DNA from: Acidobacteriota bacterium
GTDB taxonomy: Bacteria; Acidobacteriota; UBA6911; RPQK01; DATIPO01
Length of the DNA: 57,388 nt
Direction of reading: 5' to 3'
Assembly: GCA_035471785.1 (NCBI GenBank)
Contig: DATIPQ010000139.1
Coordinates: 1-57,388, forward strand
This document shows, piece by piece, positions 14,910-24,065 of this stretch. A program made the position numbers and the translations under genes. The first letter of the stretch is position 1. The number at the start of each line of letters is the position of its first letter. The notes beneath the pieces were generated by a model. It was not told the DNA's origin, did not search any database, and worked only from the letters and a program-made list of their open reading frames with translations.

Positions 14910-16631
14910 ATGATCTATCTTCGATTCCTTTACAGTTTGGCGCTACCCGTCCTGTTGGCCCTTCCCCTGCCCGCCCAGCCGCTCAGCCAGGAGCAGCAGC
15001 AGTGGGTGGAGGAACGGATGACCGGGATGACCCTGCAAGAGAAAGTGGGGCAGCTCATCGTGGGCGGGGCGCGCACCGACTACATGCACGTCGATTCGGA
15101 GAAGTTTCAGGAAATCCTGGAAGAGATCGAAAAGTACCACCTGGGCGGCTATCACGCCTTCCGCGGGCACGTCCTTTCGGCAGCGGCCATGATCCGCCGC
15201 ATGCAGGACGCAGCCCGCACCCCGCTCTTCATTACCGCCGATCTCGAGGGCGGCGTCGGGCTCATCTTCGAAGGGGGCACGCGCTTCCCCAAGGCCATGG
15301 CGCTGGCCGCGGCGGGAGATGAAAAGCTGGTGCGCCAGGTGGCCGGCGCCACGGCCCGCGAGGCCAAGGCCATCGGCATCAACGTCAACTTCTATCCGGT
15401 GGTGGACGTCAACAACAATCCCGAGAACCCCATCATCAACATCCGTTCCTTCGGCGAGGATCCCCTGGCAGTGGGCCGGCTGGCCTCGGCCTATATCGAG
15501 GCCGTCCAGGCAGAAGGCATCCTGGCAACGGCCAAGCACTTTCCAGGACACGGCGACACTGCTCAGGACTCCCACCTGGAGCTGCCCGTCATCGAGGCTC
15601 CGCTGGAACGATTGCAGCAGGTCGAACTGCCGCCTTTTAAGGCCGCCATGGAGGCGGGAGTGGGGGCCGTGATGACCGCCCACCTCTCGGTCCCCGCCCT
15701 GGAGCCGGACGGAAAGCGTGCGGCCACTCTCTCTTCACGCATTCTCAGCGACGTGCTGCGCCGGGAGATGGGCTTTGCGGGCCTGGTCATCACCGACGCC
15801 ATGAACATGGGGGGCGTGACCGAGCACTTCGGGGACGGCGAGGCGGCCCTGGAAGCCGTGCTGGCGGGAGCCGATCTGGTGCTTCTTCCCCGCTCCGTGC
15901 CCAAGGCCTACAGGGCCCTCCTGGCGGCGGCCCGCGACGGGCGCCTCAGCCGGCGGCGCCTGGAGGGCTCGGTGCGGCGCATCCTCAGCGCCAAAGCCCG
16001 TCTGGGACTGCACGGCTACCAGCCCGTCGAGCTGGCCTCCATCGACCAGATCGTAGGATCGCCCCAGCATGAGGAGCTTTCCCAGCAGGTGATGGAGCAG
16101 GCCATCACCATAGTCCGCGACGAGAAGGACGCTCTGCCCCTGCGGCCCCGCCCCTCGTCCACCCTGCTCTTGGTCACCATGACCGACCGCGACCGCCCTG
16201 ACGGACGGGGCTGGGCCCTGCGCCAAGAGCTGCGCGATCATCACCGCAATACCCTCCATTTCGAAGTCGACGCCGACGCTACTTCAAACGAAATCCGCCT
16301 GCTGCGCGAACTGGCCCGCCGGGTCGACGCCGTGGTGGTTGGAAGCTATATCCGCATCGCCGCCTTCAAGGGCGAGATCGACCTGGCTCCCAATCAACTT
16401 GAAGCTCTGCGCCAACTGGCCGCCCTCGACCGTCCCACGGCCTTCGTCTTTTTCGGCAGCCCCTACCTTCTTTCGGCGGTCCCCGAGTTGCCAACTTACA
16501 TCCTGGCTTACGAAGACTTCCCGGGAGCCGAAGCCGCCGCCGCCCGGGTCATCCTGGGCCTTAAACCCGCCCGCGGCAAACTCCCCATCTCCCTCCCCGA
16601 CCTCTACCCCATCGGCCACAGCACCCGCTGA
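14910..16631 (+). CDS. glycoside hydrolase family 3, NagZ-like beta-N-acetylhexosaminidase
   Basis: A 573-residue exported GH3 enzyme. Residues 1-~22 form a signal peptide (MIYLRFLYSLALPVLLALPL). The TIM-barrel domain contains KHFPGHGDTAQDSH near residue 209. This is the NagZ-type loop, whose His/Asp replaces the separate acid/base, so N-acetylglucosaminides such as muropeptides or chitooligosaccharides are likely substrates. The nucleophile Asp lies in ITDAMNMGGV near 295. A second alpha/beta domain follows residue ~380 (ITIVRDEKDALPLRP). ATG 14910 is chosen over an upstream frame because it directly begins the signal peptide. A symporter and BadF-type kinase at 25365-27796 could use the released sugar, though they are 9 kb away. 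Confidence 0.9.
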   Translation: MIYLRFLYSLALPVLLALPLPAQPLSQEQQQWVEERMTGMTLQEKVGQLIVGGARTDYMHVDSEKFQEILEEIEKYHLGGYHAFRGHVLSAAAMIRRMQDAARTPLFITADLEGGVGLIFEGGTRFPKAMALAAAGDEKLVRQVAGATAREAKAIGINVNFYPVVDVNNNPENPIINIRSFGEDPLAVGRLASAYIEAVQAEGILATAKHFPGHGDTAQDSHLELPVIEAPLERLQQVELPPFKAAMEAGVGAVMTAHLSVPALEPDGKRAATLSSRILSDVLRREMGFAGLVITDAMNMGGVTEHFGDGEAALEAVLAGADLVLLPRSVPKAYRALLAAARDGRLSRRRLEGSVRRILSAKARLGLHGYQPVELASIDQIVGSPQHEELSQQVMEQAITIVRDEKDALPLRPRPSSTLLLVTMTDRDRPDGRGWALRQELRDHHRNTLHFEVDADATSNEIRLLRELARRVDAVVVGSYIRIAAFKGEIDLAPNQLEALRQLAALDRPTAFVFFGSPYLLSAVPELPTYILAYEDFPGAEAAAARVILGLKPARGKLPISLPDLYPIGHSTR

Positions 16632-16652
16632 ATTCGCTTCCCCTTGGGGGTT

Positions 16653-16680
16653 CTCAAAGAGCAAGAAAGTGCTCCTTGAG
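16653..16680 (+). terminator. hairpin after the GH3 gene
   Basis: CTCAAAGAGCA (16653-16663) and TGCTCCTTGAG (16670-16680) pair over ten of eleven positions, 21 bp after the stop. No T-run, so it may be a processing or factor-dependent site. Confidence 0.35.
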
Positions 16681-16775
16681 ACGCTTTGCGACTGCTTCGG
16701 GCTGCACTTTTGCGACACCCTCTGAAAGCGTGGAATAACGCCACAGGGCGGCTCGAAACTTCTGACGCACTGCAC

Positions 16776-19214
16776 TTAGTCTCGCAGGGCGCGCAGGGGG
16801 TCGACGCGGGTGGCGCGGCGGGCGGGGATGTAGCAGGCGACAAAGGCGGCCAGCAGGAGCGCGGAGGGGACCAGCAGGAAGGTCCGCAGGTCGTGAGCAC
16901 CCACCTGGTAGAGCAGGCTGGCCAGGAGGTTGGCCAGCAAGGCCGCTGCCACCAGGCCGACGACGACCCCGGCCAGGGCGGTGCGCATCCCCTGGCCCAC
17001 CACCAGCCTTCGGAGGCGGCGTCCATCGGCGCCTAAGGCCATGCGGACGCCCATTTCATGAGTCCGGCTGGCCACCGAGTAAGAAAGGATGCCATAGATG
17101 CCCAAGAGGGCCAGAAAGAGAGCCAGCAGGGAAAACGATCCCATCAGCAGGGTGCGGAAGCGGGGTGCCGCCACCGACTGGGAAACGATCTCCGACATCG
17201 ACTCGATGCTGTAGATGGGTTGGTCGGGATCGATGGCCAAGACCTCGGAACGCAGAGCCTCGGCCATCTGTTGAGGGTCGCTTTGGGAGCGCACGGCAAT
17301 GCCCAGAAAGGTGGTTTTCCGTTGCCGGTAAGAGACGTAGACTTCAGGCGTAGGCCCAGCGTTTAATCCCCGGTGCAAAGTATCTCCCACCACGCCCACG
17401 ATGCGGTGCCATTGGTCGCCGGCGGCGCGAATCTTGACGCGCTTCCCCAGCGGATCGCCGTTGGGCCAGTAGGCTTGGGCCATGCTGCGGCTGATAACGG
17501 CCACCGGCTCGGACTCCTCCTCGTCGCTTTCAAGCAAGGCCCGTCCGCCGATCAGGGGAATGCCCATGGCCTTGAAAAAGCCCGGGCTAGAAACACGGTA
17601 AGCCGCCCAGGGCTCTTCTTCTCCCCGGTATTCCCCTTCCAGTTCCAGGCTGGTTCCCCGTTTGATGCCCGACAACGGCGGGGCATTGGAGGCCCCTGCC
17701 GCCACCACGCCGGGCCGTTGGCGCAGACGCTCCAGCAGCCGGCTGAAGAAAGGCGTTCCCCGCTGTGGAGGCGGATAGCGGTCGGAAGGCAGAAGGATCA
17801 AGGCCGTCACCACGTGCTCGCTGAGGAATCCGGGATCGGTCAGGCGCAGGGCGAAAAAACTCTGGGTCAGCAGGGCGGCTCCGATGGAAAGCAAGACGGC
17901 CAGGGCGATTTGGGCCGCCACCAGGCCGGCCCGCAAGCGGCGCCCCGCCACACCGCCTTCGCCTCCGCCACGGCGGCTGCCGTCGGCCAGTTGAGAGCGC
18001 AGGTCGCTGCTGGCGCCGCTGCTCAAGGCGATGGCTCCGTTGACCAGTCCCACGGCCAGCGAGAGTCCCATCACGAAGAGAGCCACGCTCCAGTCCAGGC
18101 CGATCTCGTCGCCGCGGGGAATGCGCATGGGGCTGATGGAGAGCAGGAACTGGACGCACCACCTCACCAGCAGCAATCCCAACAATCCGCTCAAGAAAGC
18201 CAGCAGCAGGCTCTCGCTCAGGAAGGGAGCGGCGATTCCAGACTTGGCGGCCCCCAGGGCGCGGCGTATGGCGATCTCCTTGCGCCGTTTCACGGCCCTG
18301 GAGAGCAACAGGCTGACCACGTTGGTGCAGGCGATAAGGAGGACGCAAAGGGCGGCGGTTACGGCCACGGCGAAGGTGGCGTCCAGATTCTCGATGTCCA
18401 GGAGTTGCTCCTTGGCCTCCAGCACATGGGCCTGGCGACGGGCGTCCGCCACCGGATCGGGCACCGTCTCGTCAAATCGCAGGAAAGCCGAGCGAAGATC
18501 CTCCTGGGCTTGCTCCAATTCCACTTGCGGCTTGAGACGCGCGATGACGTTGAGGAAATAGTAGTTCCTGTTGGCGGCGTCTTCCGCGCTCCAGGATATA
18601 GGCGTCCAAAGGGCGGGCTGACGCTCCAGGCTGATTCCGGGAAGCATGAAGCGGAAATCGGCCGGCATCACGCCCACCACGCTGTACTGCTCGCCGTCCA
18701 GGGCGATGGTCTTCTCCAACACTTCGCGCCGGCCGCCCCAAACGCTCTGCCAAAGCCCGTAACTGATGACGGCCACGCGCTCAGCCCCCGGGCGCCCGTC
18801 CTCTTGAGAGAATCCCCGTCCCAGTTGGGGTGAGCGGCCCAGCAAATCAAAAATGTGCGGCGAAACGGCCACGGCCTGCACCGTCTGAGGACGGTCGATT
18901 CCCGTCAGATTGGGCGAGTAGGAATCATAAGCGGCCACGGCCTCGAAAGCCCGTGTATGGTCTCTCCAGAATAGAAAGGCGGCGGAACTCACCGCATCGT
19001 GGTCAGGAGGGGACTCGCCGGCTGTTTCGGTCAGCATGACCAGCCGCTCCGGCTCCGGAAAAGGAAGCGGCTGCAGCAGGACGCTGTCGACCAGGTTGAA
19101 GACGGCGGCCGTGATTCCTATTCCCAGGGCCAGGGTGATGACGATGATGGCGCTGTGTACGGGTCTGCGCAGCACTGATCGCAGTGCGTAACGGATGTCG
19201 GCGCCCAGGCGCAT
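16776..19214 (-). CDS. ADOP-family ABC transporter permease (MacB/FtsX-like)
   Basis: An 812-residue permease: MRLGADIRYALRSVLRRP, then a TM helix (IIVITLALGIGITAAVFNLV), a MacB-type periplasmic domain, an FtsX domain at ~280-400 (LLIACTNVVSLLLSRAVKRR), a second periplasmic domain and C-terminal TM helices ending in IPARRATRVDPLRALRD. ATG 19214 is chosen because GGGAGGTAG lies just upstream; a longer frame to 19280 has no support. It is the last gene in the direction of the radical-SAM peptide cluster, 154 bp after the second maturase, so it could take part in export or immunity, but it may equally be an independent gene. No ATPase of the MacB type is next to it. Confidence 0.9.
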   Translation of the reverse strand: MRLGADIRYALRSVLRRPVHSAIIVITLALGIGITAAVFNLVDSVLLQPLPFPEPERLVMLTETAGESPPDHDAVSSAAFLFWRDHTRAFEAVAAYDSYSPNLTGIDRPQTVQAVAVSPHIFDLLGRSPQLGRGFSQEDGRPGAERVAVISYGLWQSVWGGRREVLEKTIALDGEQYSVVGVMPADFRFMLPGISLERQPALWTPISWSAEDAANRNYYFLNVIARLKPQVELEQAQEDLRSAFLRFDETVPDPVADARRQAHVLEAKEQLLDIENLDATFAVAVTAALCVLLIACTNVVSLLLSRAVKRRKEIAIRRALGAAKSGIAAPFLSESLLLAFLSGLLGLLLVRWCVQFLLSISPMRIPRGDEIGLDWSVALFVMGLSLAVGLVNGAIALSSGASSDLRSQLADGSRRGGGEGGVAGRRLRAGLVAAQIALAVLLSIGAALLTQSFFALRLTDPGFLSEHVVTALILLPSDRYPPPQRGTPFFSRLLERLRQRPGVVAAGASNAPPLSGIKRGTSLELEGEYRGEEEPWAAYRVSSPGFFKAMGIPLIGGRALLESDEEESEPVAVISRSMAQAYWPNGDPLGKRVKIRAAGDQWHRIVGVVGDTLHRGLNAGPTPEVYVSYRQRKTTFLGIAVRSQSDPQQMAEALRSEVLAIDPDQPIYSIESMSEIVSQSVAAPRFRTLLMGSFSLLALFLALLGIYGILSYSVASRTHEMGVRMALGADGRRLRRLVVGQGMRTALAGVVVGLVAAALLANLLASLLYQVGAHDLRTFLLVPSALLLAAFVACYIPARRATRVDPLRALRD

Positions 19215-19367
19215 GAGTCTACCTCCCGCTTGCACGTGAAAGTCAAAGCCAATGCCGGTTCCATTTATAGCACGGGACAAAAGTCATTCCAAGCATGGCG
19301 GGCCGCAAGTCTTGAAAAACTTTTCCCATCAGGCAGGCCGCACCGAGCCAGGGCCCCAGGGAGACGC

Positions 19368-20516
19368 TCAATTGATGACAGGCAAGTGAACGCCGTCGCT
19401 TTGGGGGCGCTGAAAACTCATGCGCCGCTGATAGTGCGGACAGGAACCGTCATGTCCCGTCAGGCTGCCCGTCAGGGCGTGGCCGATGGCCCGGCAGCCC
19501 CCTTGGCAGAAAATATTGTAACGGCAGCCTCCGCACTTTTCGATGACCGTGTTGGGAGTCCTGCGCAGCGCCCGCACCCGTTGAAACTCGGGAGAGTTGC
19601 GCCAGATGTCGAGGAAGCTCTGTTCGCGCACGTTGCCGCAGCGGTAGTGGAAGAAGAAATTGCAAGGGGTAACGCCTCCGTCGGAGAGGATGTTGGCTTG
19701 GTCGAGGCCGGCGCTGCAAGGCAGGATGTTGGGACGTCCCGTGAACTTCTCCAATCCGTGTGAAACGCATTGCTGGTAGCAGTTCTCGTGCTCGAACCAG
19801 TTGGATTCGTCCTGGTCGCTGATGGAGACCTCCTTTTCCCTCTCCGTCAACCCGCGGATCATCTTGTTGAATTCCAGGCGCTCCCGGATGGGCAACTGCA
19901 GTTGGGAGGCCTTGGGGATTCCATATCCCAGGGGCTGGAAGTGAAGGATGCCCAGACGACGCAGCCCGTTGGCTTTGAGAAACTCCACCATCTGGGGAAT
20001 GTAGCGGTAGTTATGGCGCGTGAGGACGCAGTTGATCTTGGGATCGATGCCCTGCTTCTGCAGGTTGCGGACGCCCTTCATGGTCTTCCTCAGGAATCCC
20101 TTCCCGCGGGTGATGGCGTTGATCTCTTCCACGGGGGCGTCGATGGAAACCACCATGTTGAGGATTCCCGGGAAAGCCGCCAGCCTCTTGGCCACGCGAT
20201 CGTTGATCATGGTGGCGTTGCTATTGAACTGCACCTCGGCGCTGCGGCCGATGCGGTCCAGGATCTGGAAGACCAGGCGTCGCCGCAAAAGCGGCTCGCC
20301 GCCCGTGATGACGTACTTGAAGACTTTCGCCTCCACCAGTTGATCGACCAGGTCGAGGTATTGCTCGTCGCTCAGTTCGATGTCTTTGCGTGAGTTGGGA
20401 CGCGTCACTTCCGCCGAACAGTAGACGCAGCGCATGTTGCATTCCTGCGTTATGTTGAGAAAGACGGAGATGGGCGCCGAGATCTTTTCAAGAACGCTGT
20501 TTGCGGTAGTAGCCAT
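19368..20516 (-). CDS. radical SAM/SPASM peptide maturase, second enzyme of the RiPP cluster
   Basis: A 382-residue radical SAM enzyme. The [4Fe-4S]/SAM motif CNMRCVYC (CX3CX2C) is at residues ~26-33, followed by the GGEPLL motif near 72. The C-terminal SPASM region holds further cluster-binding cysteines: PCSAGLDQANI, GGVTPCNFFF, then CGGCRYNIFCQGGC and a last Cys in GSCPHYQ. Such enzymes install thioether, C-C or epimer modifications on peptides. AGGAGGT lies 7 bp before ATG 20516. The gene starts 18 bp after the ABC transporter and on the same strand, so it belongs to the peptide operon. Two auxiliary clusters are likely from the Cys count. Confidence 0.9.
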   Translation of the reverse strand: MATTANSVLEKISAPISVFLNITQECNMRCVYCSAEVTRPNSRKDIELSDEQYLDLVDQLVEAKVFKYVITGGEPLLRRRLVFQILDRIGRSAEVQFNSNATMINDRVAKRLAAFPGILNMVVSIDAPVEEINAITRGKGFLRKTMKGVRNLQKQGIDPKINCVLTRHNYRYIPQMVEFLKANGLRRLGILHFQPLGYGIPKASQLQLPIRERLEFNKMIRGLTEREKEVSISDQDESNWFEHENCYQQCVSHGLEKFTGRPNILPCSAGLDQANILSDGGVTPCNFFFHYRCGNVREQSFLDIWRNSPEFQRVRALRRTPNTVIEKCGGCRYNIFCQGGCRAIGHALTGSLTGHDGSCPHYQRRMSFQRPQSDGVHLPVIN

Positions 20517-20534
20517 GGTCTTACCTCCTAGCGC

Positions 20535-22346
20535 TTATCCCGCCCGGGCAAGCGACTTGTCGAAAGGGGCCTCGGCCTCGCCGTACTGGAATCGAATCAG
20601 TTCGGCGTAGTCGGGACTGTTCCTGATCAAAACGTGATGGCTGCCTTGCGCCACGGCGCATCCCTCCCGGATCAGGTAGATGCGGTCCGACTGCTGGATG
20701 GTGGACAGCCTGTGAGCGATGGTCAGGATAGTCAGATCCTCCTCGGCGTTGAGCCGGCGCACCGTCTCGCAGATCTTCTGCTCAGAGGTGCCGTCCACCG
20801 CCGAAACCGCCTCGTCCAAGAGCAGCACCTGGGGTTCCATGAGCAGGGCTCGGGCAATGGCGATGCGCTGTCTCTGTCCACCGGAAAGCGTTGTCCCCCT
20901 TTCTCCTACGGGAGTACGGTAGCCATGGGGAAGGCGGGTGATGAACTCATGGGCGTTGGCCAAACGGGCGGCCCGCTCCACTCTGGAAAAGCCGGCCGAG
21001 GGATCGCCCAGGCGGATGTTGTCTTCCACGCTCATGGAGAAGAGGAAGACGTCCTGAGGAACCAGGGCGATCTTGCGCCGCAGCGAGCGCAGCGAAAAGC
21101 TCTTCAAGTCGCAGCCGTCGATGAGGATCCTGCCCTCTTGGGGGTCGTAAAAGCGCATCAGCAGGTGGGCGATGGTAGTCTTGCCGGCTCCGCTGTGGCC
21201 GGCAAGGGCTACGATCTTGCCCGCCGGGACCCACAGGTTCAATCCCTTGAGGGCCTGGCGGGAACCGTCATAGCTGAACCCCACCTCCTCAAAATGGATT
21301 CCCTGCTCGACCCGGTGCAGGACGCGAGGATGGGAGGCGGCTTCTATTGCCGGCTTGCGGTCGAGGATTTCCAAGAGACGCTCCAGGGAAACGATGACCT
21401 TTTGCAGCGTCAGATGGGTCGTGCTGAGTGACTTGGCCGCCTCGAAAAGGTATCCGAAGACGGCGCTGAAGGCGATCAGGCCACCGATGCTCATGCGGCC
21501 GGCAATCACTTCCATTCCGCCGTACCAGAGAACGATCAGAGGTCCCGAGGCCGCCACCAGGCTGCGCGTCAGCGTGACTTTGGAGCTGATCCAGAACTGG
21601 CGCATCTGAACCCGCACCAGCTTGGTCTGGGATTGCAGAAAGCGTCCCAGCATGGGCGCCTCGGCGGCACAGGCATTGACCGTATACATGCCGGCCAGTG
21701 ACTCGTGCAGGACTTTCTGACGCTGAGCGCTGGTTTCCAGCCCTTCCCGGCTCAAGCGCCGCAAGCGGTCGACGAAGATGGATCCCAGCAAGACGTAGGC
21801 AGGAATCACCAGCACCGACAAGAGGGCCGTCCGCCAGCTCAGCCAGGCCATGGCCGCCAGCGCGGCCAGCAGGGTAAACACCTTGTGCAGGAATGAGACC
21901 AGATCGCCGGTGACGAAATCCAGCACCCCGCCGGCGTCTTCGGTTACGCGGGTGGCCAGGTAGCCGGTCTCTTTTTGGCAAGTAAATGTGAAGGAGAGGC
22001 GCGCCAGTTGGCGAAGCTGGTGCTGATGCAATTTCAGGGAGAGCCGATATCTCAGCTTCATCAGCATGTAAGCGCGAACGATATTAGAAAGAAGATAGGC
22101 GACCGTCAGCAGAAGGATCAGAGGAATGATCAGGGTCAGGATCTCAGCTCGTTTCTCGGCCAAGATGCGGTCGATGATGTAGCCGGTGAGAAGCGGCGTG
22201 GATAATTGCAGGACACTGGCCGCCAGCAGCAAGAGAGAGGCTCCCGCCAGCAGCCGCCTGAAAGGTTTCAGGTAAGGGAGAAAACGCTTGAGGATAAGCG
22301 GGTCGATGGAGAGCCCGAGCCTGTTGAAGAGTTTTCGTGCTAGCAT
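20535..22346 (-). CDS. ABC exporter, fused permease and ATPase
   Basis: A 603-residue ABC-B type half transporter. Residues ~25-300 form a six-TM exporter domain (LLLLAASVLQLSTPLLTGYI). The ATPase domain has Walker A GHSGAGKTT near 385, the signature LSGGQ near 488, Walker B VLLLDEA near 510 and the H-loop His in TIAHRLS near 543. It lacks the C39 peptidase domain found in bacteriocin exporters that cut double-glycine leaders, so leader removal would need another enzyme. It lies between the precursor peptide gene (143 bp upstream) and the second maturase (18 bp downstream), so export of the finished peptide is the likely role. Confidence 0.9.
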   Translation of the reverse strand: MLARKLFNRLGLSIDPLILKRFLPYLKPFRRLLAGASLLLLAASVLQLSTPLLTGYIIDRILAEKRAEILTLIIPLILLLTVAYLLSNIVRAYMLMKLRYRLSLKLHQHQLRQLARLSFTFTCQKETGYLATRVTEDAGGVLDFVTGDLVSFLHKVFTLLAALAAMAWLSWRTALLSVLVIPAYVLLGSIFVDRLRRLSREGLETSAQRQKVLHESLAGMYTVNACAAEAPMLGRFLQSQTKLVRVQMRQFWISSKVTLTRSLVAASGPLIVLWYGGMEVIAGRMSIGGLIAFSAVFGYLFEAAKSLSTTHLTLQKVIVSLERLLEILDRKPAIEAASHPRVLHRVEQGIHFEEVGFSYDGSRQALKGLNLWVPAGKIVALAGHSGAGKTTIAHLLMRFYDPQEGRILIDGCDLKSFSLRSLRRKIALVPQDVFLFSMSVEDNIRLGDPSAGFSRVERAARLANAHEFITRLPHGYRTPVGERGTTLSGGQRQRIAIARALLMEPQVLLLDEAVSAVDGTSEQKICETVRRLNAEEDLTILTIAHRLSTIQQSDRIYLIREGCAVAQGSHHVLIRNSPDYAELIRFQYGEAEAPFDKSLARAG

Positions 22347-22408
22347 GTCGTCACCCGCATTCAGCTACCGGGCTTTCATAGCCCGAGGCTGGCCCTGAGA
22401 CTTGGTTT

Positions 22409-22489
22409 GGCTGGGGTCCGGGCGAACGGACCAGGAGTGGATGGTCGGGTTGCCACCTGGCCCGCCCGCCCTGAGAGAAGGCCCCAGCC
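22409..22489 (-). promoter_or_regulatory. long-range inverted repeat downstream of the precursor gene
   Basis: On the minus strand GGCTGGGG (22489-22482) directly follows the precursor stop and pairs with CCCCAGCC (22416-22409). An inner hairpin GGTCCG/CGGACC lies within. It could be a partial terminator that makes precursor mRNA more abundant than the downstream genes. Confidence 0.4.
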
Positions 22490-22702
22490 TTACTCGTCAG
22501 TTCCGTCCAGGTTGGCTTGGCAGGGCACCAGCACGCTGCTGGAGCGTCCAGTTCCGGACGTGCAGCCATTGTTGGTTCCGCCGCCGCTTCCGCAGCAGTT
22601 GTCGCCAAAGAACTCGCTCAGCAGGTTGTCTTCAGTGAGCTCCTTGCCGTCCAGCGCGATCAGCTTCGGCACTTCGAAGGGTTGCTTCTTTTCTTTCGAC
22701 AT
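22490..22702 (-). CDS. candidate RiPP precursor peptide, 70 aa
   Basis: A 70-residue peptide with the layout of a ribosomal natural-product precursor. Residues 1-35 form a charged leader (PFEVPKLIALDGKELTEDNL), and from residue 36 the composition changes to Cys/Gly/Ser/Thr/Asn. The putative core has a Cys pair at 36-37, Gly-rich CCGSGGGTNNGC, and further cysteines at 47 and 61. It lacks a double-Gly cleavage site. Its ATG has an excellent AAGGAG site 7 bp upstream. It sits between the two-maturase genes and the ABC exporter, on the same strand. I do not recognise the precursor family. The cysteines are natural targets for SPASM-type thioether formation. Confidence 0.85.
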   Translation of the reverse strand: MSKEKKQPFEVPKLIALDGKELTEDNLLSEFFGDNCCGSGGGTNNGCTSGTGRSSSVLVPCQANLDGTDE

Positions 22703-22769
22703 GACTGTTTCTCCTTAAGTGGTTCTGTTTTTCTTCGGCGTCCGCCACCAGCGGCGAGCGCCACGTTTT

Positions 22770-22792
22770 CTTCGGAGGGGAAGACTCCGAAG
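22770..22792 (-). promoter_or_regulatory. 8-bp perfect hairpin between maturase and precursor genes
   Basis: CTTCGGAG (22770-22777) and CTCCGAAG (22785-22792) pair perfectly around a 7-base loop. On the minus strand it lies 24 bp after the first maturase stop and is followed by AAAA rather than T, so it is more likely an RNA-processing or stabilising hairpin than a terminator. Confidence 0.5.
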
Positions 22793-22815
22793 AGAATCTT
22801 CTTAGCTGTCAAACT

Positions 22816-24021
22816 TCAATTGGCCGCCATCGCAGCCACTTCGGCCTGGTAGTCGGCCCGCAGCGCGGGAGCGATTTCCTGGTACTCCTTGGCCGCCTCG
22901 TCATCGAGGCGGCTGGCCGGAAAGAGCCCCGCATCGTAGAGGGATTGACACCAGGGAGGCGAATCGGCCAGCGAGCCGTCAACGGCCACGGCGGCCGCCC
23001 GGCAACCGCCCAGGCAGACGGAGTGGAAGAGGCAGCTTCCGCACACGCCCCGCAGTCCGCGGTGGACTTTGCGGCGGACGTCCTGCATCAGCGGCTCTTC
23101 TTCCCAAATCTTGCGCAGGTCATACCCGTGGCGGATGTTTCCCATCACCAGGTGCCTCTGCTCATGGCCGATGCCGCAGAAGGTGATGCTGCCGTCGGCC
23201 AGCAGCGAGATCAGGTTGAGAAAGCCGCAATGCCCGGCACCGCTGGTACCGATGGCGTTGATGATGCTGTGGATGGGGAAGAAAGCCAGTTCCAACTGCA
23301 GGATGATGTCCAGACCGTCCTCGCGGTAGCGGGGCACCAGTTCATGGCCCACCCTGTCGGCCAGCCTCAGCAGCTCATGGGGATAAAGGGTTTCGCGCCG
23401 CTTCTTCATGAACTTGGCACGACCCATGGGCACGATGGGGTTGATCTTGAAGGTGATCTTTCCGCGCCTCCCCCCGATGCCTCTCAGGCGGTCGAGAATC
23501 TTGTCGATCTCGCCCAGGTTGCCGTGGGAGACGGCGGCCGTCACGGTCATGTTGATCCCCGCCTGGGTCATGGCTTCGACAGCCCTCCAGGTGCGCCGGA
23601 AGGCGCCTTTCAAACCGCGTCTGCGGTCGTGCGCCTCAGGGCAGCTTCCGTCCAGGCTGGTGCCGATATGAATGCCGTTTGCGGCGAAGAACTCCACCTC
23701 CTTGTCGCCCACCAGCATGGCGTTGGTCTCGATGGTGGTCTCGGCTCCCAAGCGCGAGGCATGCCCCACGATGGGGAGCGTCTCGGGACGCAGAAGGGGC
23801 TCTCCACCCGTGACCTTTACATAAGTAAGCCCCAGTGGAACGGCATCGTCGATGAATTGCAGATACTGCTCCAAGCTGGGCCTGGTCACCTTGCTGTGGC
23901 CTTGCAGGACGGGACTGATCCAACAGTGCGGACAATGCTGGTTGCATTCGTCCGTCAGGTAGATGTAGATCGAGCGCAGTGTCGGGATCTTCTGCCATGG
24001 CTTGCTGGTTCGCGCGGACAT
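22816..24021 (-). CDS. radical SAM/SPASM peptide maturase, first enzyme of the RiPP cluster
   Basis: A 401-residue radical SAM enzyme. The SAM-cluster motif CNQHCPHC is at residues ~26-33 within YIYLTDECNQHCPHCWI, and the GGEPLL motif follows near 74. The SPASM region holds AGHCGFLNLIS, DGSITFCGIG, then CGSCLFHSVCLGGC and a final Cys in PPWCQSL. The N-terminus recalls the ScmE/ScmF enzymes of the so-called SynChlorMet cassettes, also found with a PqqD-like protein; this is from memory. AAAGGAAA precedes ATG 24021. It starts 44 bp after the PqqD-like gene and ends 113 bp before the precursor gene. Confidence 0.9.
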   Translation of the reverse strand: MSARTSKPWQKIPTLRSIYIYLTDECNQHCPHCWISPVLQGHSKVTRPSLEQYLQFIDDAVPLGLTYVKVTGGEPLLRPETLPIVGHASRLGAETTIETNAMLVGDKEVEFFAANGIHIGTSLDGSCPEAHDRRRGLKGAFRRTWRAVEAMTQAGINMTVTAAVSHGNLGEIDKILDRLRGIGGRRGKITFKINPIVPMGRAKFMKKRRETLYPHELLRLADRVGHELVPRYREDGLDIILQLELAFFPIHSIINAIGTSGAGHCGFLNLISLLADGSITFCGIGHEQRHLVMGNIRHGYDLRKIWEEEPLMQDVRRKVHRGLRGVCGSCLFHSVCLGGCRAAAVAVDGSLADSPPWCQSLYDAGLFPASRLDDEAAKEYQEIAPALRADYQAEVAAMAAN

Positions 24022-24065
24022 TGGAGTTTCCTTTCGGCTGCCGTGGGCGAATGGACCAGGCGTCT

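Noticed and set aside
17373-18833. 486-codon plus-strand frame over the second ADOP permease
   Set aside because: Gln/His-rich shadow of the minus-strand permease with no start signal.
22351-22608. Second peptide precursor frame (85 codons) overlapping the first
   Set aside because: It overlaps the precursor out of frame, lacks a ribosome site, and has no leader/core composition split.
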